Under the pieces are notes generated by a model. It was not told the DNA's origin. It did not search any database and saw only the letters and a program-made list of their open reading frames with translations. From NCBI GenBank assembly GCA_903904755.1, contig CAIVDV010000024.1, forward strand, positions 1 to 64,000: a stretch of 64,000 nucleotides of DNA. Reading direction: 5' to 3'. Source of the stretch: an uncultured Acidobacteriaceae bacterium. Its GTDB lineage: Bacteria; Acidobacteriota; Terriglobia; Terriglobales; Acidobacteriaceae. This document shows, one piece after another, positions 49,671-60,185 of this stretch (within the stretch, counting starts at the first letter, position 1; each line of letters starts with the position of its first letter). The position numbers and the translations under genes were made by a program.

Positions 49671-52181
49671 ATGTCCCTGTACCGCCTGCCCTTCCGGCAC
49701 TTCCTTCCCGCACTCCTTTTGCTGCTCGCGCTGCCCGCTGCCTTCGCCGGCATCGTCCGCGGCACCGTCACTGACATCACGGGCGCCACAGTCCGCGGCG
49801 CCACGATCGTGCTCACCGTCGACGGCAGATACATCGCCACCGCCATCTCCGGCGCCGACGGCAGCTACCAGTTCTCCACCGGCCAGCGCGGCCGCTTTGC
49901 CCTCATCCTCACCGCGCCCAGCTTCCACCAGCTCAACTCCCCGGTCTTCTTCGCCGGCATGAATGATTCGGTCGAGCGCAACCTTGTCCTTGAGCCCGAG
50001 TGGGTACACCAGTCCATCGTTGTGACGGCCACCGGTACGCCCACCCCCCAGCCCCAGACCAACGAGTCCACTGAGGTCTTCGGCTCGCTTGACCTCGCCC
50101 ACCAGGCCGATCTCGTCAACGTCCTGCGGCAGCAGCCCGGCGCAACCCTCGTGCAGGAAGGCCAGCTCGGCGCGCAAACCTCCCTGTTCCTGCGCGGCGG
50201 CGACTCCAACGCCGGCAAAATCCTGCTGGACGGTGTCACTGTAGGAGAACTCGGCGGCATCTTCGACTTCGGGTCTCTCGGCACCACCGGCATTGAATCC
50301 GCCGAAGTCTTCCGGGGCGCCAACAGCAGCCTTTACGGTTCGGATGCCGCCAGCGGCGTCGTCAGCCTCACCACCCCGCGAGGGACCTCCACCAACCCCG
50401 TCCTCACCTTCGACGGCGACCTCGGCAACTTCCACACCTCACGCGCCGAGGCTCAGTTGGCCGGCAGCCGCCACCGCCTCGACTACTTCGGCGCATACTC
50501 CTGGCTCCAGACCGCCAACGCCCTGCCCATGGACCAGTACCACGCCGGCTCCGCGGCCGGAAACCTCGGCTGGCAGCCCAACGCGAGCCTCCAGCTACGG
50601 GCCACCGGCCACTACACCGTCTCCGCCACCGGCGTCCCCAGCGCCTGGAACTTCTACGGCCTATCCGATGACCGAAAGGAGAGCGATCAGAACCTTTACC
50701 TCTCCGGCTCAGCCGACTACCAGATGACTCCCGACTTCCATAACCGCCTGCTCTACGGCGCCACCCGCAAGCGCGAGCAGAGTATCCAGTGGTATCCGGC
50801 CGGCATCTGCGAACCCGTCAGTACCTGCCTGCTCAGCTACCCCCTCGCCGGCAACTTCTACGGCTTGGAGCGCACCATCCGCGGCGCAAACGGTGCCCAG
50901 GTCACCGGCCAGGCTCTGCTCAACTACTCCGTCGGCAACGGCTCTGTCTACCCCAACTCCCTGCAACTCGTCTCCAACCGTGACCAGCTCCTCTATCAGG
51001 GCGACTACCACTTCACCCCCCATGTGGTTGGCCTTATCGGTTTCCACTTTGAAGACGAGCGCGGCGTCGAACGCGAGGCCGCATACTTCCTTAACGACGC
51101 CGCCGACCGCCGCAACTACGACTACCTCGCCGAACTCCACGGCGACTGGCGGAATCGCCTCTTCTACACGCTCGGCGGCAGCCTCGGTCACTATCAGATT
51201 CTCGGCACCCAGACCAGCCCCCGCGCCAGTCTCTCCTGGTACCTCTTCCGGCCCCACAAGGGCGTCTGGAACGGAACCCGCCTCTCCGCCAGTTTTGCCG
51301 ACGCCATCCGTGAACCCACACTGGCTGACCAATCCGGCTCGCTGTACGATTTCCTCATCGCCAACGGCGGCGCAGACACCGTGCTGCAGCTCCACATCGG
51401 GCAGCTCTCCGCCCCAACCGCCCGCACCTGGGCGGGAGGCATTGAGCAGGGCCTCGCCACGGACCGCATCCTCCTTCACCTCAACTTTTTCCACAACCAG
51501 TTCGGTCGGCAGATTGAGAACGTCGGCGCAGGACTCATCCCCGCGCTGCTGCCCAACCTTTCCGCCGCGCAGCAGGCCCAACTCCAGGCCTTCCTCAACA
51601 ACAACGGCGCCTACTCGCTCGACATCAACTCCGAGGCCTTCCGCGCTCTCGGCCTCGAGTTCAAGGGCGAGCTCGGCCTGGGCCGCAACCTCTTCCTGCG
51701 TGGCGGCTACACCTATCTCGACACCGTCGTTCAGCGCTCCTTCTCCAGCGACAATGCGGCGCTGCTGGGGGGCTATGCGCCCACGTACAACGGGATCCCC
51801 ATCGGCATTTATTCGCCGCTGAAGGGCGCCCGCCCATTTCGGCGTCCGCCCCACTCCGGGTACCTCTCGGCAAGCTGGGCAGGGAAGAAGCTGGTCCTCG
51901 ACGGCACCGCCACCTTCTCCAGCCGCAGTGACGACTCCACCTATCTCGGCTACTCCGACCTCAACCAGGGCAACTCGCTGCTGCTCCCCAACCGCAACCT
52001 CGACTTCGGCTTCGCCCGCATCGACCTCGGCGGCAGTTGGGAGTGGCACTCCCACATGGCCTTCTATGCCCAGTTCCAGAACCTGCTCAGCGACCAGCAC
52101 ATCGCCCCCATCGGCTACCCCAGCCTCCCCATGACCTTCCGCGCAGGTGTCCGCTATCAGATTGGGCGCTCTCCGCAATAG
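49671..52181 (+). CDS. btuB: TonB-dependent B12 receptor, BtuB-like
   Basis: The protein is 836 aa. Signal peptide (1-26), an extra carboxypeptidase-regulatory-like domain (27-105, GIVRGTVTDITGATVRGA), TonB box SIVVTA (115-120), plug (about 130-250, with QPGATLVQEGQLGAQTSLFLRGG and LLDGVTVGEL) and a 22-strand barrel follow. The plug is followed by GANSSLYGSDAASGVVSL, typical of BtuB-type receptors. The cobalamin riboswitch in its leader identifies the substrate as B12 or a cobinamide. The N-terminal extra domain is unusual for BtuB in proteobacteria but common in acidobacterial receptors. Confidence 0.92.
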   Translation: MSLYRLPFRHFLPALLLLLALPAAFAGIVRGTVTDITGATVRGATIVLTVDGRYIATAISGADGSYQFSTGQRGRFALILTAPSFHQLNSPVFFAGMNDSVERNLVLEPEWVHQSIVVTATGTPTPQPQTNESTEVFGSLDLAHQADLVNVLRQQPGATLVQEGQLGAQTSLFLRGGDSNAGKILLDGVTVGELGGIFDFGSLGTTGIESAEVFRGANSSLYGSDAASGVVSLTTPRGTSTNPVLTFDGDLGNFHTSRAEAQLAGSRHRLDYFGAYSWLQTANALPMDQYHAGSAAGNLGWQPNASLQLRATGHYTVSATGVPSAWNFYGLSDDRKESDQNLYLSGSADYQMTPDFHNRLLYGATRKREQSIQWYPAGICEPVSTCLLSYPLAGNFYGLERTIRGANGAQVTGQALLNYSVGNGSVYPNSLQLVSNRDQLLYQGDYHFTPHVVGLIGFHFEDERGVEREAAYFLNDAADRRNYDYLAELHGDWRNRLFYTLGGSLGHYQILGTQTSPRASLSWYLFRPHKGVWNGTRLSASFADAIREPTLADQSGSLYDFLIANGGADTVLQLHIGQLSAPTARTWAGGIEQGLATDRILLHLNFFHNQFGRQIENVGAGLIPALLPNLSAAQQAQLQAFLNNNGAYSLDINSEAFRALGLEFKGELGLGRNLFLRGGYTYLDTVVQRSFSSDNAALLGGYAPTYNGIPIGIYSPLKGARPFRRPPHSGYLSASWAGKKLVLDGTATFSSRSDDSTYLGYSDLNQGNSLLLPNRNLDFGFARIDLGGSWEWHSHMAFYAQFQNLLSDQHIAPIGYPSLPMTFRAGVRYQIGRSPQ

Positions 52182-52194
52182 ACTCCCTGCCCAG

Positions 52195-52217
52195 AGGGCC
52201 GGCTTCCTCCGGCCCTT
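52195..52217 (+). terminator. Terminator-like hairpin after btuB
   Basis: AGGGCCGG (52195-52202) pairs perfectly with CCGGCCCT (52209-52216) around a 6-nt loop, 14 bp after the stop. Only TT follows, so the T-tract is weak. Confidence 0.5.
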
Positions 52218-52513
52218 CCCGCCCGATTGCCCATCTCTCAGGGCAATTAGCGATAAATTCAAACGCGTGTGGAAAAGGCGTCCCAAACCGCCGCAGCAAG
52301 CGTGAAACCCGCCTTCGATGCGGTTCAGGACCGCTGTTCTGCCCGAATCCTTACGAAATCCTTACGCTCTTTCTCCTTCGAGATTGGACCCTCAAAGAGT
52401 ATCGTTGGAGCAATTCAGTCATATCTCGGCGCATCTTCGACTGACGAATGTGGACCACGTTTCCACGCGGTGGCTCTTTTCGGCCACCCTGCAACACCTT
52501 TTTGAGGAGACCA
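52218..52513 (+). promoter_or_regulatory. Upstream region of the Oar-like receptor gene
   Basis: The gap of about 300 bp has no gene. An inverted repeat ATTGCCC (52226-52232) with GGGCAAT (52241-52247), 8 nt apart, is a possible operator. I find no convincing sigma-70 or sigma-54 promoter. A GAGGAGA ribosome site at 52504-52510 serves the receptor. Confidence 0.4.
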
Positions 52514-55500
52514 ATGACCAAATTTACCTGGAAGCGTTTCGCCGCCTGCGGGCTCATCCTGATGGCTGCTTTTGCCATCACGGTTTGCCCCGTGTTTGCC
52601 CAGCAGACCCTGGGTGCCATCAACGGCACGGTGCTCGATCCCTCTGGCGCAGCTGTCGCCGGGGCCACAGTCACGGTCAAAAATACCCAGACCGACCTGT
52701 CCCGCTCCGCCAAATCCGGCTCCAACGGATTCTTCCAGATATTCAACCTCCCCATCGGCAGCTACCAGGTCACCGCCGCGCAGGATGGCTTTGAAACCAC
52801 CCAGGAAAGCGGCATCGCGGTGCAGGAAGCACGCGCCACCACCGTTACCATCTCGCTCAAGGTCGGCAAGGCCAGCGAATCCGTTGAGGTCACCGCGAAT
52901 CCGCTGCTGAACGCGACGGACACCACCAACGGCTACACGCTGGACTCCTCGCAAATTGAGCTCACCCCGCTGGCCACCGGCAGCTTCACCCAGGTCGCCA
53001 TTCTTTCGCCTGGCGTGAACGCGGAACTGCTCTCCAACCTCGACTCCAACTCCGGCCTCGGCAACCAGCCAATCTGGGCCAACGGACAGCGCGACACGGA
53101 CAATACCTTCCAGGTCAACGGTGTCGATGCCACCAACCTCTTCAACGGGAAAAGCTCCTCCGGCTCCAGTTCTCAGCGCTACAACTTCAATATTGGCAGC
53201 GCACCCACGGCGGGTGGCTCCTTCTCTGTGGGTACTTCGGTCTACGGCTCCAACGGCAACAGCCTGCCGTCTCCTCCGCCCGAGTTCCTGCAAGAACTTC
53301 GCGTCAACGCCAGCATGTACGACGCGCAGCAGGGCGCCACCAGCGGCGCGCAGATTGACGCCAACACTTCCGCCGGCACCAACGCGTGGCACGGGCAGGC
53401 CTATGGCAGCTTCGCCAACAACTCGATGAACTCCTCGCCATTCTTCTTCAACCAGCAATACCAACTGGGAGTGAATGGCATCGGCTCCTTCCCCAAGTCC
53501 CTTGCCAATCCGTCTCTCAATCGCTGGACCACAGGCTTCACCATCGGTGGTCCGCTGCTGAGGAACAAGATTTTCGTCTTTGCGGCCTACCAGCACCGCT
53601 CGAACTCTGACCAGGCCACCGGCATCTCGCAGATGACGGTTCCCACCGGTCTAACTGACGACCGCTCCGCTGGCGGCCTCCAGGCCGCAGCGCTCTCCTA
53701 CTCCGGCGAAGCCTTCACCGATGCCATCGACCCCACCGCGGCGGCACTGCTGAACGCCAAACTGCCCAACGGGCAGTTCCTGATTCCCTCGGCGCAGAAT
53801 ACCCAGGGATACAAGTACGGCGTTCCCAACGTCACCCTGATTGGCACCTCGCAGCTCAAGTCCGATCAGGCGGCCATAGATGTCGACTACGACGTCACCA
53901 AGACCGACCGGCTCTCTGCCAAGTACTTCTACCAGACTGCGCCTGTCACCCGGCCCTACGGCTACTCCCAGGTCGGCGGATTCCCGCTCACCCAGGAAAA
54001 TGGCTCCCAGGTGGCCGCCATCGACAACACCATCGCTCTCGGCAGCAACTTCAACTGGGAACAGCGTCTAGGCTTCGTCCGCATGGGCTCCTATTCCCAC
54101 TACAAACAAACCCTCTCTGGCGGGAACTATGGGATTGATGCCGGCCAGGATCCCAGCGTTGTCGCCGCGGGGCTGCCCGGCATCGAAGTGAAGAACTTCG
54201 GCAATGGCGACCAGTACTCGCCTGCACTCGACGTAGGCCCGTTCAGCGCCTTTGTTGACATGGGCTACTACCAGAATCGCGTGAATCCCTCCACCAACAT
54301 CATCTTCACCAAGGGTCGCCACACCATCATCGCCGGCGGCGGGTACAGCTACACCCAGCTCAACATCACCAACAATCGCATCGGGCACGCCGAAGTCGTT
54401 GTAAACGGCTTCACCAATCTCCTCAAGGGCAAGGTTCGCTCCTCCAACATCATTGAGAGCATCGACCCCCAGAGCGGCCGCAACAACGCAGACCGCTACT
54501 ACCGCTCGAACGAGATCAACGGTTACATCCAGGACAAGTGGCAGGCGCAGTCCAACCTCAGCATCACGGCGGGCGTCCGGTATGACCTCCACGGCGGCAT
54601 GACTGAGAAGTACGGCAACATGTTCAACTTCGACCCGGCGCGCTACGATGTCACCGGCACTTCGACGACTGGCTTCGTCGTCAACAACGCAGGGTTCGTG
54701 GTCGCCGGCAACAACAAGTACCACCCCACGCCGGGTGTCAGCAATTCCACACTCGACGGCCGGCAGTGGGGCATCTCGCCGCGCATCGGCTTCGCGTGGT
54801 CGCCAAAGGCCTACCACTCCAACCTGGTAATCAGCGGCGGCGCTGGACTCTACTACGACCGCGGCGAACTTTTCAGCTATCTCTCGCAGCCTGCAGGCGG
54901 CTCCATTGGCGGCCCCTTCGGCGTTACCGAATCGGCTCCCCTGGTGAGCTATGCCAACGGCACCGGCAACACCCTTGCCAACCCGCTCGGCAATGCGCTT
55001 TCCACCTCGCCGTACACGCCGCCCACCTCTGACCCCTCCATCGTTGCCACGGCCCTGCAGAACCAGCTCAACATCATGACTGGCACGAACCCCGGCTTCG
55101 GTCCCAACTGCGGCGGCATCGATAACCAGGCCAACTACCTCGATTGCACCGCGACCCTCAACTTCGGCACCTACGACAAGAAAAACGTGCTGCCCTACAC
55201 CATCAACTACACCCTGAACCTGCAGTGGCAGCCCACCAACACGATCGCCGTCACCCTCGGCTACACCGGCAACCGCGGCCGTCACTCGGTCATTCCGCTG
55301 CCGCTGAACGAGCCCGGCATCGCGACCGCCAGCAATCCCATCTGGGGTGAAACCTCAACCTACGGCTTTGAAGTCCTGAACCAGAACAACCTGGTGACCG
55401 ACGCCTACGGCTACGATGACTACGCCCCCATCGCGGGCGAGCCGTGGAACACCCTCGACGGCGGTAACACCGACTTCCGCGCCCCCTACGTCGGCTACAG

Positions 55501-56623
55501 CCCGAACGCCGCCAACTTCAAGACCGTTGGCGTCTCCGCCTACGACGCGCTGGAAACCCACGTGGAAAAGCGCCTGTCCCACAACTTCCAGATTGGTGGC
55601 AGCTACACATGGAGCCACTCCCTCGACGAACAGTCGGATATCGGCCTGTTCTTCACCGGCAACGACCCCAACCATCTCCACGACTCGTGGTCCTCGTCTG
55701 ACTTCGACCGCACCCACGTTTTCAGCACCAACTTCCAGGTTGATGTTCCGAACGCTGCGAAGAAGAGCTCGGCGCTAGCCTACCTGACCAACGACTGGCA
55801 CCTCACCGGCACCGGCATCCTCCAGAGCGGTGAACCCTACTCGCTCTATGAGTTCTACGGCGCGGTCGGTTCCATCAACTTTGGCAACTACCCCACGCTG
55901 ATGAACCCGGTACTCGGCATCAAGGACCCCAAGCACCCCCACACCGCTTTGACCGGCAACACGGGCAAATTCCGCGGCACGGGCGGCAGCTACTACCCGG
56001 CGCTCGATCCCAACCAGATCGCCATCAACTACCTCGCTCCCGGAACCAACGGTATCCCGACCTCAACCGGCAACGACCCGTCCGATATCTACGAAACCTC
56101 CTTCAACAAGGGCCAGCGCAACATCTTCCGCCAGGCGGCTCAAAAGCGGCTCGACCTCTCGATCCGCAAGAGCTTCCACTTCAGCGACAAGATCTCCGCG
56201 CAGTACGAATTCAACATCTTCAACCTCACCAACACCACCTCCAGCGACGTTCCCCAGGACCAGGCACAGATTCGTCAGAACTGGGCTTGCTCCAATACGG
56301 CGAACGCTGCAATCGATTCCTACGGCTACGCCTACAACTGCGGCGCCGGCTACATGAACTACGGGCAGCTGGTTTCCTCCAGCGACCCCACGGATCAGCA
56401 GTCCACGCTTGCCAACCTCGACCAGGTCCCCCTGGCCAGCGGGAACGGCAGGTCGCTCCAGCAGCCTCTCGAGATTGCCCCCACGACCACCACCACCCGC
56501 TGCACCGCAGCCAACCAGGGAGCTGACGGCATGTGCCCCAACAACGCAGCCAACTTCGGCTCCGTCACGGGCACCATCGGCGGCAACCGCGCCGTTACCA
56601 TGTCGCTCCACATCACCTTCTAA
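52514..56623 (+). CDS. Oar-like TonB-dependent receptor
   Basis: The protein is 1369 aa. A signal peptide ends at VFAQQ (about 31). A carboxypeptidase-regulatory-like Ig fold (31-115, LGAINGTVLDPSGAAVAGATVTV) is followed by a plug (about 120-260) and a very large barrel. The Oar-type features are IWANGQRDTDNTFQVNGVDA, SLPSPPPEFLQELRVNASMYDAQQGATSGAQI and the C-terminal F (MSLHITF). Such giant receptors abound in acidobacteria and are thought to import complex carbohydrates or other large ligands; the ligand is unknown. The ATG at 52514 is chosen for the signal peptide and ribosome site. Confidence 0.93.
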   Translation: MTKFTWKRFAACGLILMAAFAITVCPVFAQQTLGAINGTVLDPSGAAVAGATVTVKNTQTDLSRSAKSGSNGFFQIFNLPIGSYQVTAAQDGFETTQESGIAVQEARATTVTISLKVGKASESVEVTANPLLNATDTTNGYTLDSSQIELTPLATGSFTQVAILSPGVNAELLSNLDSNSGLGNQPIWANGQRDTDNTFQVNGVDATNLFNGKSSSGSSSQRYNFNIGSAPTAGGSFSVGTSVYGSNGNSLPSPPPEFLQELRVNASMYDAQQGATSGAQIDANTSAGTNAWHGQAYGSFANNSMNSSPFFFNQQYQLGVNGIGSFPKSLANPSLNRWTTGFTIGGPLLRNKIFVFAAYQHRSNSDQATGISQMTVPTGLTDDRSAGGLQAAALSYSGEAFTDAIDPTAAALLNAKLPNGQFLIPSAQNTQGYKYGVPNVTLIGTSQLKSDQAAIDVDYDVTKTDRLSAKYFYQTAPVTRPYGYSQVGGFPLTQENGSQVAAIDNTIALGSNFNWEQRLGFVRMGSYSHYKQTLSGGNYGIDAGQDPSVVAAGLPGIEVKNFGNGDQYSPALDVGPFSAFVDMGYYQNRVNPSTNIIFTKGRHTIIAGGGYSYTQLNITNNRIGHAEVVVNGFTNLLKGKVRSSNIIESIDPQSGRNNADRYYRSNEINGYIQDKWQAQSNLSITAGVRYDLHGGMTEKYGNMFNFDPARYDVTGTSTTGFVVNNAGFVVAGNNKYHPTPGVSNSTLDGRQWGISPRIGFAWSPKAYHSNLVISGGAGLYYDRGELFSYLSQPAGGSIGGPFGVTESAPLVSYANGTGNTLANPLGNALSTSPYTPPTSDPSIVATALQNQLNIMTGTNPGFGPNCGGIDNQANYLDCTATLNFGTYDKKNVLPYTINYTLNLQWQPTNTIAVTLGYTGNRGRHSVIPLPLNEPGIATASNPIWGETSTYGFEVLNQNNLVTDAYGYDDYAPIAGEPWNTLDGGNTDFRAPYVGYSPNAANFKTVGVSAYDALETHVEKRLSHNFQIGGSYTWSHSLDEQSDIGLFFTGNDPNHLHDSWSSSDFDRTHVFSTNFQVDVPNAAKKSSALAYLTNDWHLTGTGILQSGEPYSLYEFYGAVGSINFGNYPTLMNPVLGIKDPKHPHTALTGNTGKFRGTGGSYYPALDPNQIAINYLAPGTNGIPTSTGNDPSDIYETSFNKGQRNIFRQAAQKRLDLSIRKSFHFSDKISAQYEFNIFNLTNTTSSDVPQDQAQIRQNWACSNTANAAIDSYGYAYNCGAGYMNYGQLVSSSDPTDQQSTLANLDQVPLASGNGRSLQQPLEIAPTTTTTRCTAANQGADGMCPNNAANFGSVTGTIGGNRAVTMSLHITF

Positions 56624-56646
56624 CCCGGCTGCAAAGGCCAAACAAA

Positions 56647-56674
56647 AGCGGGACTCCCCGGAGTCCCGCTTTTT
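56647..56674. terminator. Bidirectional intrinsic terminator
   Basis: AGCGGGACTC (56647-56656) pairs with GAGTCCCGCT (56661-56670) around a 4-nt loop, flanked by AAAA on the left and TTTTT on the right. It serves the Oar-like receptor and the convergent vapC gene. Confidence 0.9.
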
Positions 56675-56703
56675 CGTCTCTGCTTACAAAACTCAAGCCC
56701 GCG

Positions 56704-57126
56704 TTAAAGCGGTACCTTCTCAATCGGCGTGATAAACCCTATCCCCGGAATGTTCAGCTTGTGCAACTGCTTGTCGTTGGTCACAAACAAATCCACTCCC
56801 GTGTGTGCCGCGCAGGCAAGTTGAATCGCATCAGCACTTCTCAGCTTGTGCGTAGCTCTCAGACTCGCGAATCGCCATGCAGTTTGCGCATCAAAACTCA
56901 CAACCTGTGCCGTTGAGCGGATCGCCCGGTCGTACTCTTCAATCAGCGATGCCTGGCCCAACTGGGTTGGCCTAACCAGCAATTCCCCCAATGTCATTGT
57001 CGAGGTAAACAGCAGGTCGCTGCGCTCAAGCATTCGGCGCCGAATGTTCCTCATCTGGCTACGCGCCGGCTCCAATCCCTCAAACATGTAGATGAAAACA
57101 TTCGTGTCAAAGAATATGCGGCTCAC
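56704..57126 (-). CDS. VapC-like PIN-domain toxin
   Basis: The protein is 140 aa. The PIN metal-binding acids are D7 (RIFFDTNVFIY), E48 (TLGELL), D99 (RSADAIQLACA) and D118 (FVTNDKQL), all in the expected order, so it should be an active ribonuclease toxin. Its ATG overlaps the stop of the upstream gene by 4 bp, a typical antitoxin-toxin arrangement. The target RNA is unknown. Confidence 0.88.
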   Translation of the reverse strand: MSRIFFDTNVFIYMFEGLEPARSQMRNIRRRMLERSDLLFTSTMTLGELLVRPTQLGQASLIEEYDRAIRSTAQVVSFDAQTAWRFASLRATHKLRSADAIQLACAAHTGVDLFVTNDKQLHKLNIPGIGFITPIEKVPL

Positions 57127-57647
57127 AGTGGATCTTCCTCGCGCAGTCGGTTGACGTATTCGTCAGCGTGCTCGTCTGCCCAGATGTGCCTCCCGGACCC
57201 AATCAGCCGAATCAGCGGGTCATCCTCCCACGAGGTAGCCTCAGAGTAAGGGCGACTCTTGCTCCACATCTCATACCAATCCAGCAGATACCAGTAGCGG
57301 GGGCTTATCTCCGCTTTCTGGGGAACCGACTTCGATGGCTTGCGCTTCTGGATTCGGCCGGGATGCGTATGGTCTCCAGGGCAGAACAGCCGCAGATTCC
57401 CGGGCGACACTTCAAAGATCATCCGGTATTTCCCCGACGAAGGTGCCACATTGGCGACGCAGTGTTGGTCGATGTGTGCGCTGAGAGTGCCGCGCTCTAC
57501 TCCCTGCGCTAACCCCTCACCCTCAATCGCCTCGCGAATTTCCTTCTTTGTGAAACTCTCGCGCTCAGGATGCCTCTGGTGGAGCAGCGCAGTCGCAATC
57601 CAGACTCGATCCGCTACAAGGGCTTCAATCTCTGAAGTGGTACTCAT
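57123..57647 (-). CDS. Winged-helix-like putative antitoxin of the PIN toxin
   Basis: The protein is 174 aa. The first 110 residues resemble a DUF7669-type winged helix: VWIATALLHQRHPERESFTKKEIREAI, then a region with CVANVAPSSGKYRMIF and LRLFCPGDHTHPGR. The C terminus (SGRHIWADEHADEYVNRLREEDPL) looks like the acidic toxin-binding tail of VapB antitoxins. It overlaps vapC by 4 bp. A perfect 11-bp palindrome covers its start codon. The family name is from memory of the pattern and should be checked; the antitoxin role is inferred from context. Confidence 0.68.
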   Translation of the reverse strand: MSTTSEIEALVADRVWIATALLHQRHPERESFTKKEIREAIEGEGLAQGVERGTLSAHIDQHCVANVAPSSGKYRMIFEVSPGNLRLFCPGDHTHPGRIQKRKPSKSVPQKAEISPRYWYLLDWYEMWSKSRPYSEATSWEDDPLIRLIGSGRHIWADEHADEYVNRLREEDPL

Positions 57648-57676
57648 GGTATAACCTCGATAAATGGTTATACCAT
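57646..57676 (-). promoter_or_regulatory. Palindromic operator over the antitoxin start codon
   Basis: ATGGTATAACC (57646-57656) and GGTTATACCAT (57666-57676) form an 11-bp perfect inverted repeat with a 9-bp AT-rich spacer. The inner arm includes the minus-strand ATG of the antitoxin. It is the natural site for toxin-antitoxin autorepression, or as RNA it could hide the start codon. Confidence 0.7.
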
Positions 57677-57703
57677 AAAAACCTAATAAATGCAGTTGGA
57701 CCA

Positions 57704-57732
57704 ACAAAAAGCCCCCAGCCGAAGCTGGAGGC
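57704..57732 (-). terminator. Intrinsic terminator of groES-groL
   Basis: On the minus strand GCCTCCAGC pairs with GCTGGGGGC (57711-57719 with 57724-57732, one mismatch) around TTCG, followed by TTTTTGTT. It is 57 bp after the groL stop. Confidence 0.85.
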
Positions 57733-57788
57733 CTTTCGTTCTTGCTCTTGCGCCGCAGGCGCAGTTCGCTGGAGGCGTAGTCCGTGGT

Positions 57789-59465
<1,677 letters not shown>

Positions 59466-59538
59466 TCAATTTCTCCTGAATCACATTGGCGCCTTCCGGC
59501 GCGTTATTTGGATTGGGTCTTTTGCAATCAGACTTGAC

Positions 59539-59841
59539 TTACTTGCTCAGAATGCCGAGAACTTCTTCTTCGCGCATAATCAGGAACTCTTCGCCGTCCA
59601 GCTTGATTTCAGTGCCGGAATACTTGCCGAACAGAACACGGTCGCCCGCCTTCACGTCCAGGGGGAAAACCTTACCCTCGTCGTTCGACTTGCCCTTGCC
59701 TACGGAGATGACTTCGCCTTCCTGGGGCTTTTCCTTGGCGCTGTCGGGGATGTAGAGGCCGCTTGCTGTCTTCTGCTCGGCTTCAACACGACGAACCAGA
59801 ATCCGGTCGTGCAGCGGTGTAAACGATGTTGCAGTTGCCAT
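59539..59841 (-). CDS. groES: Co-chaperonin GroES (10 kDa)
   Basis: The protein is 100 aa. Features are [33 protein letters not shown], the mobile loop region, [30 protein letters not shown]. It caps the GroEL ring. The ATG at 59841 begins the family-typical N terminus; upstream in-frame codons lie in the leader. It is first in the groES-groL operon. Confidence 0.97.
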   Translation of the reverse strand: MATATSFTPLHDRILVRRVEAEQKTASGLYIPDSAKEKPQEGEVISVGKGKSNDEGKVFPLDVKAGDRVLFGKYSGTEIKLDGEEFLIMREEEVLGILSK

Positions 59842-59964
59842 ACCTTTGTTTCTCCTTGGCCCAGGCAGAGTCGTCTCCGCCTGGCGCATTGATGGTTGTT
59901 TGAAAACTCTGGGACGGATGCCGTACCCAACCACGGGAGGCAGACTGATTCCGCCCGCAGGCCT

Positions 59965-59991
59965 TTAGCAGTCTCACCGTCCAACTGCTAC
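59965..59991 (-). promoter_or_regulatory. CIRCE-like HrcA operator
   Basis: TTAGCAGTC-N9-AACTGCTAC on the plus strand (minus: GTAGCAGTT-N9-GACTGCTAA) has the same arm length and 9-bp spacer as CIRCE (TTAGCACTC-N9-GAGTGCTAA). One arm matches the consensus at 8 of 9 positions and the other at 6. It lies just downstream of the -10 box of groES, where CIRCE usually sits. Confidence 0.72.
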
Positions 59992-60019
59992 ATTATGGAA
60001 TCCCCCCTGAAGCTGTCAA
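59992..60019 (-). promoter_or_regulatory. Sigma-70 promoter of groES-groL
   Basis: On the minus strand TTGACA (60014-60019) and CATAAT (59992-59997) are separated by 16 bp. The -35 matches fully and the -10 at five of six bases. The CIRCE-like operator starts directly after the -10. Confidence 0.8.
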
Positions 60020-60172
60020 GGGCAATTCGAGCGATGTGAGTCAATCGCACTCATATATCTTGCGCGTTTGTGTCAAAATTGAATGCAGCCAAACTGAAAT
60101 TCGTTAAAAGAAAATATTCCGGCCCGCCAAGGCCGCCAAAATCCTCCTCAGCCAGCCACACCGGCTTTCGTC

Positions 60173-60178
60173 TACAAT
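60173..60178 (+). promoter_or_regulatory. -10-like box TACAAT close to the start codon
   Basis: TACAAT ends 7 nt before the ATG at 60186. No Shine-Dalgarno precedes the gene, so a leaderless or near-leaderless mRNA is likely. Confidence 0.42.
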
Positions 60179-60185
60179 ATGGGGT

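Noticed and set aside
60033-60055. GAGT-N7-ACTC inverted repeat upstream of groES considered as CIRCE
   Set aside because: The arms are in the opposite orientation to CIRCE and the spacer is wrong; the element at 59965-59991 fits far better.
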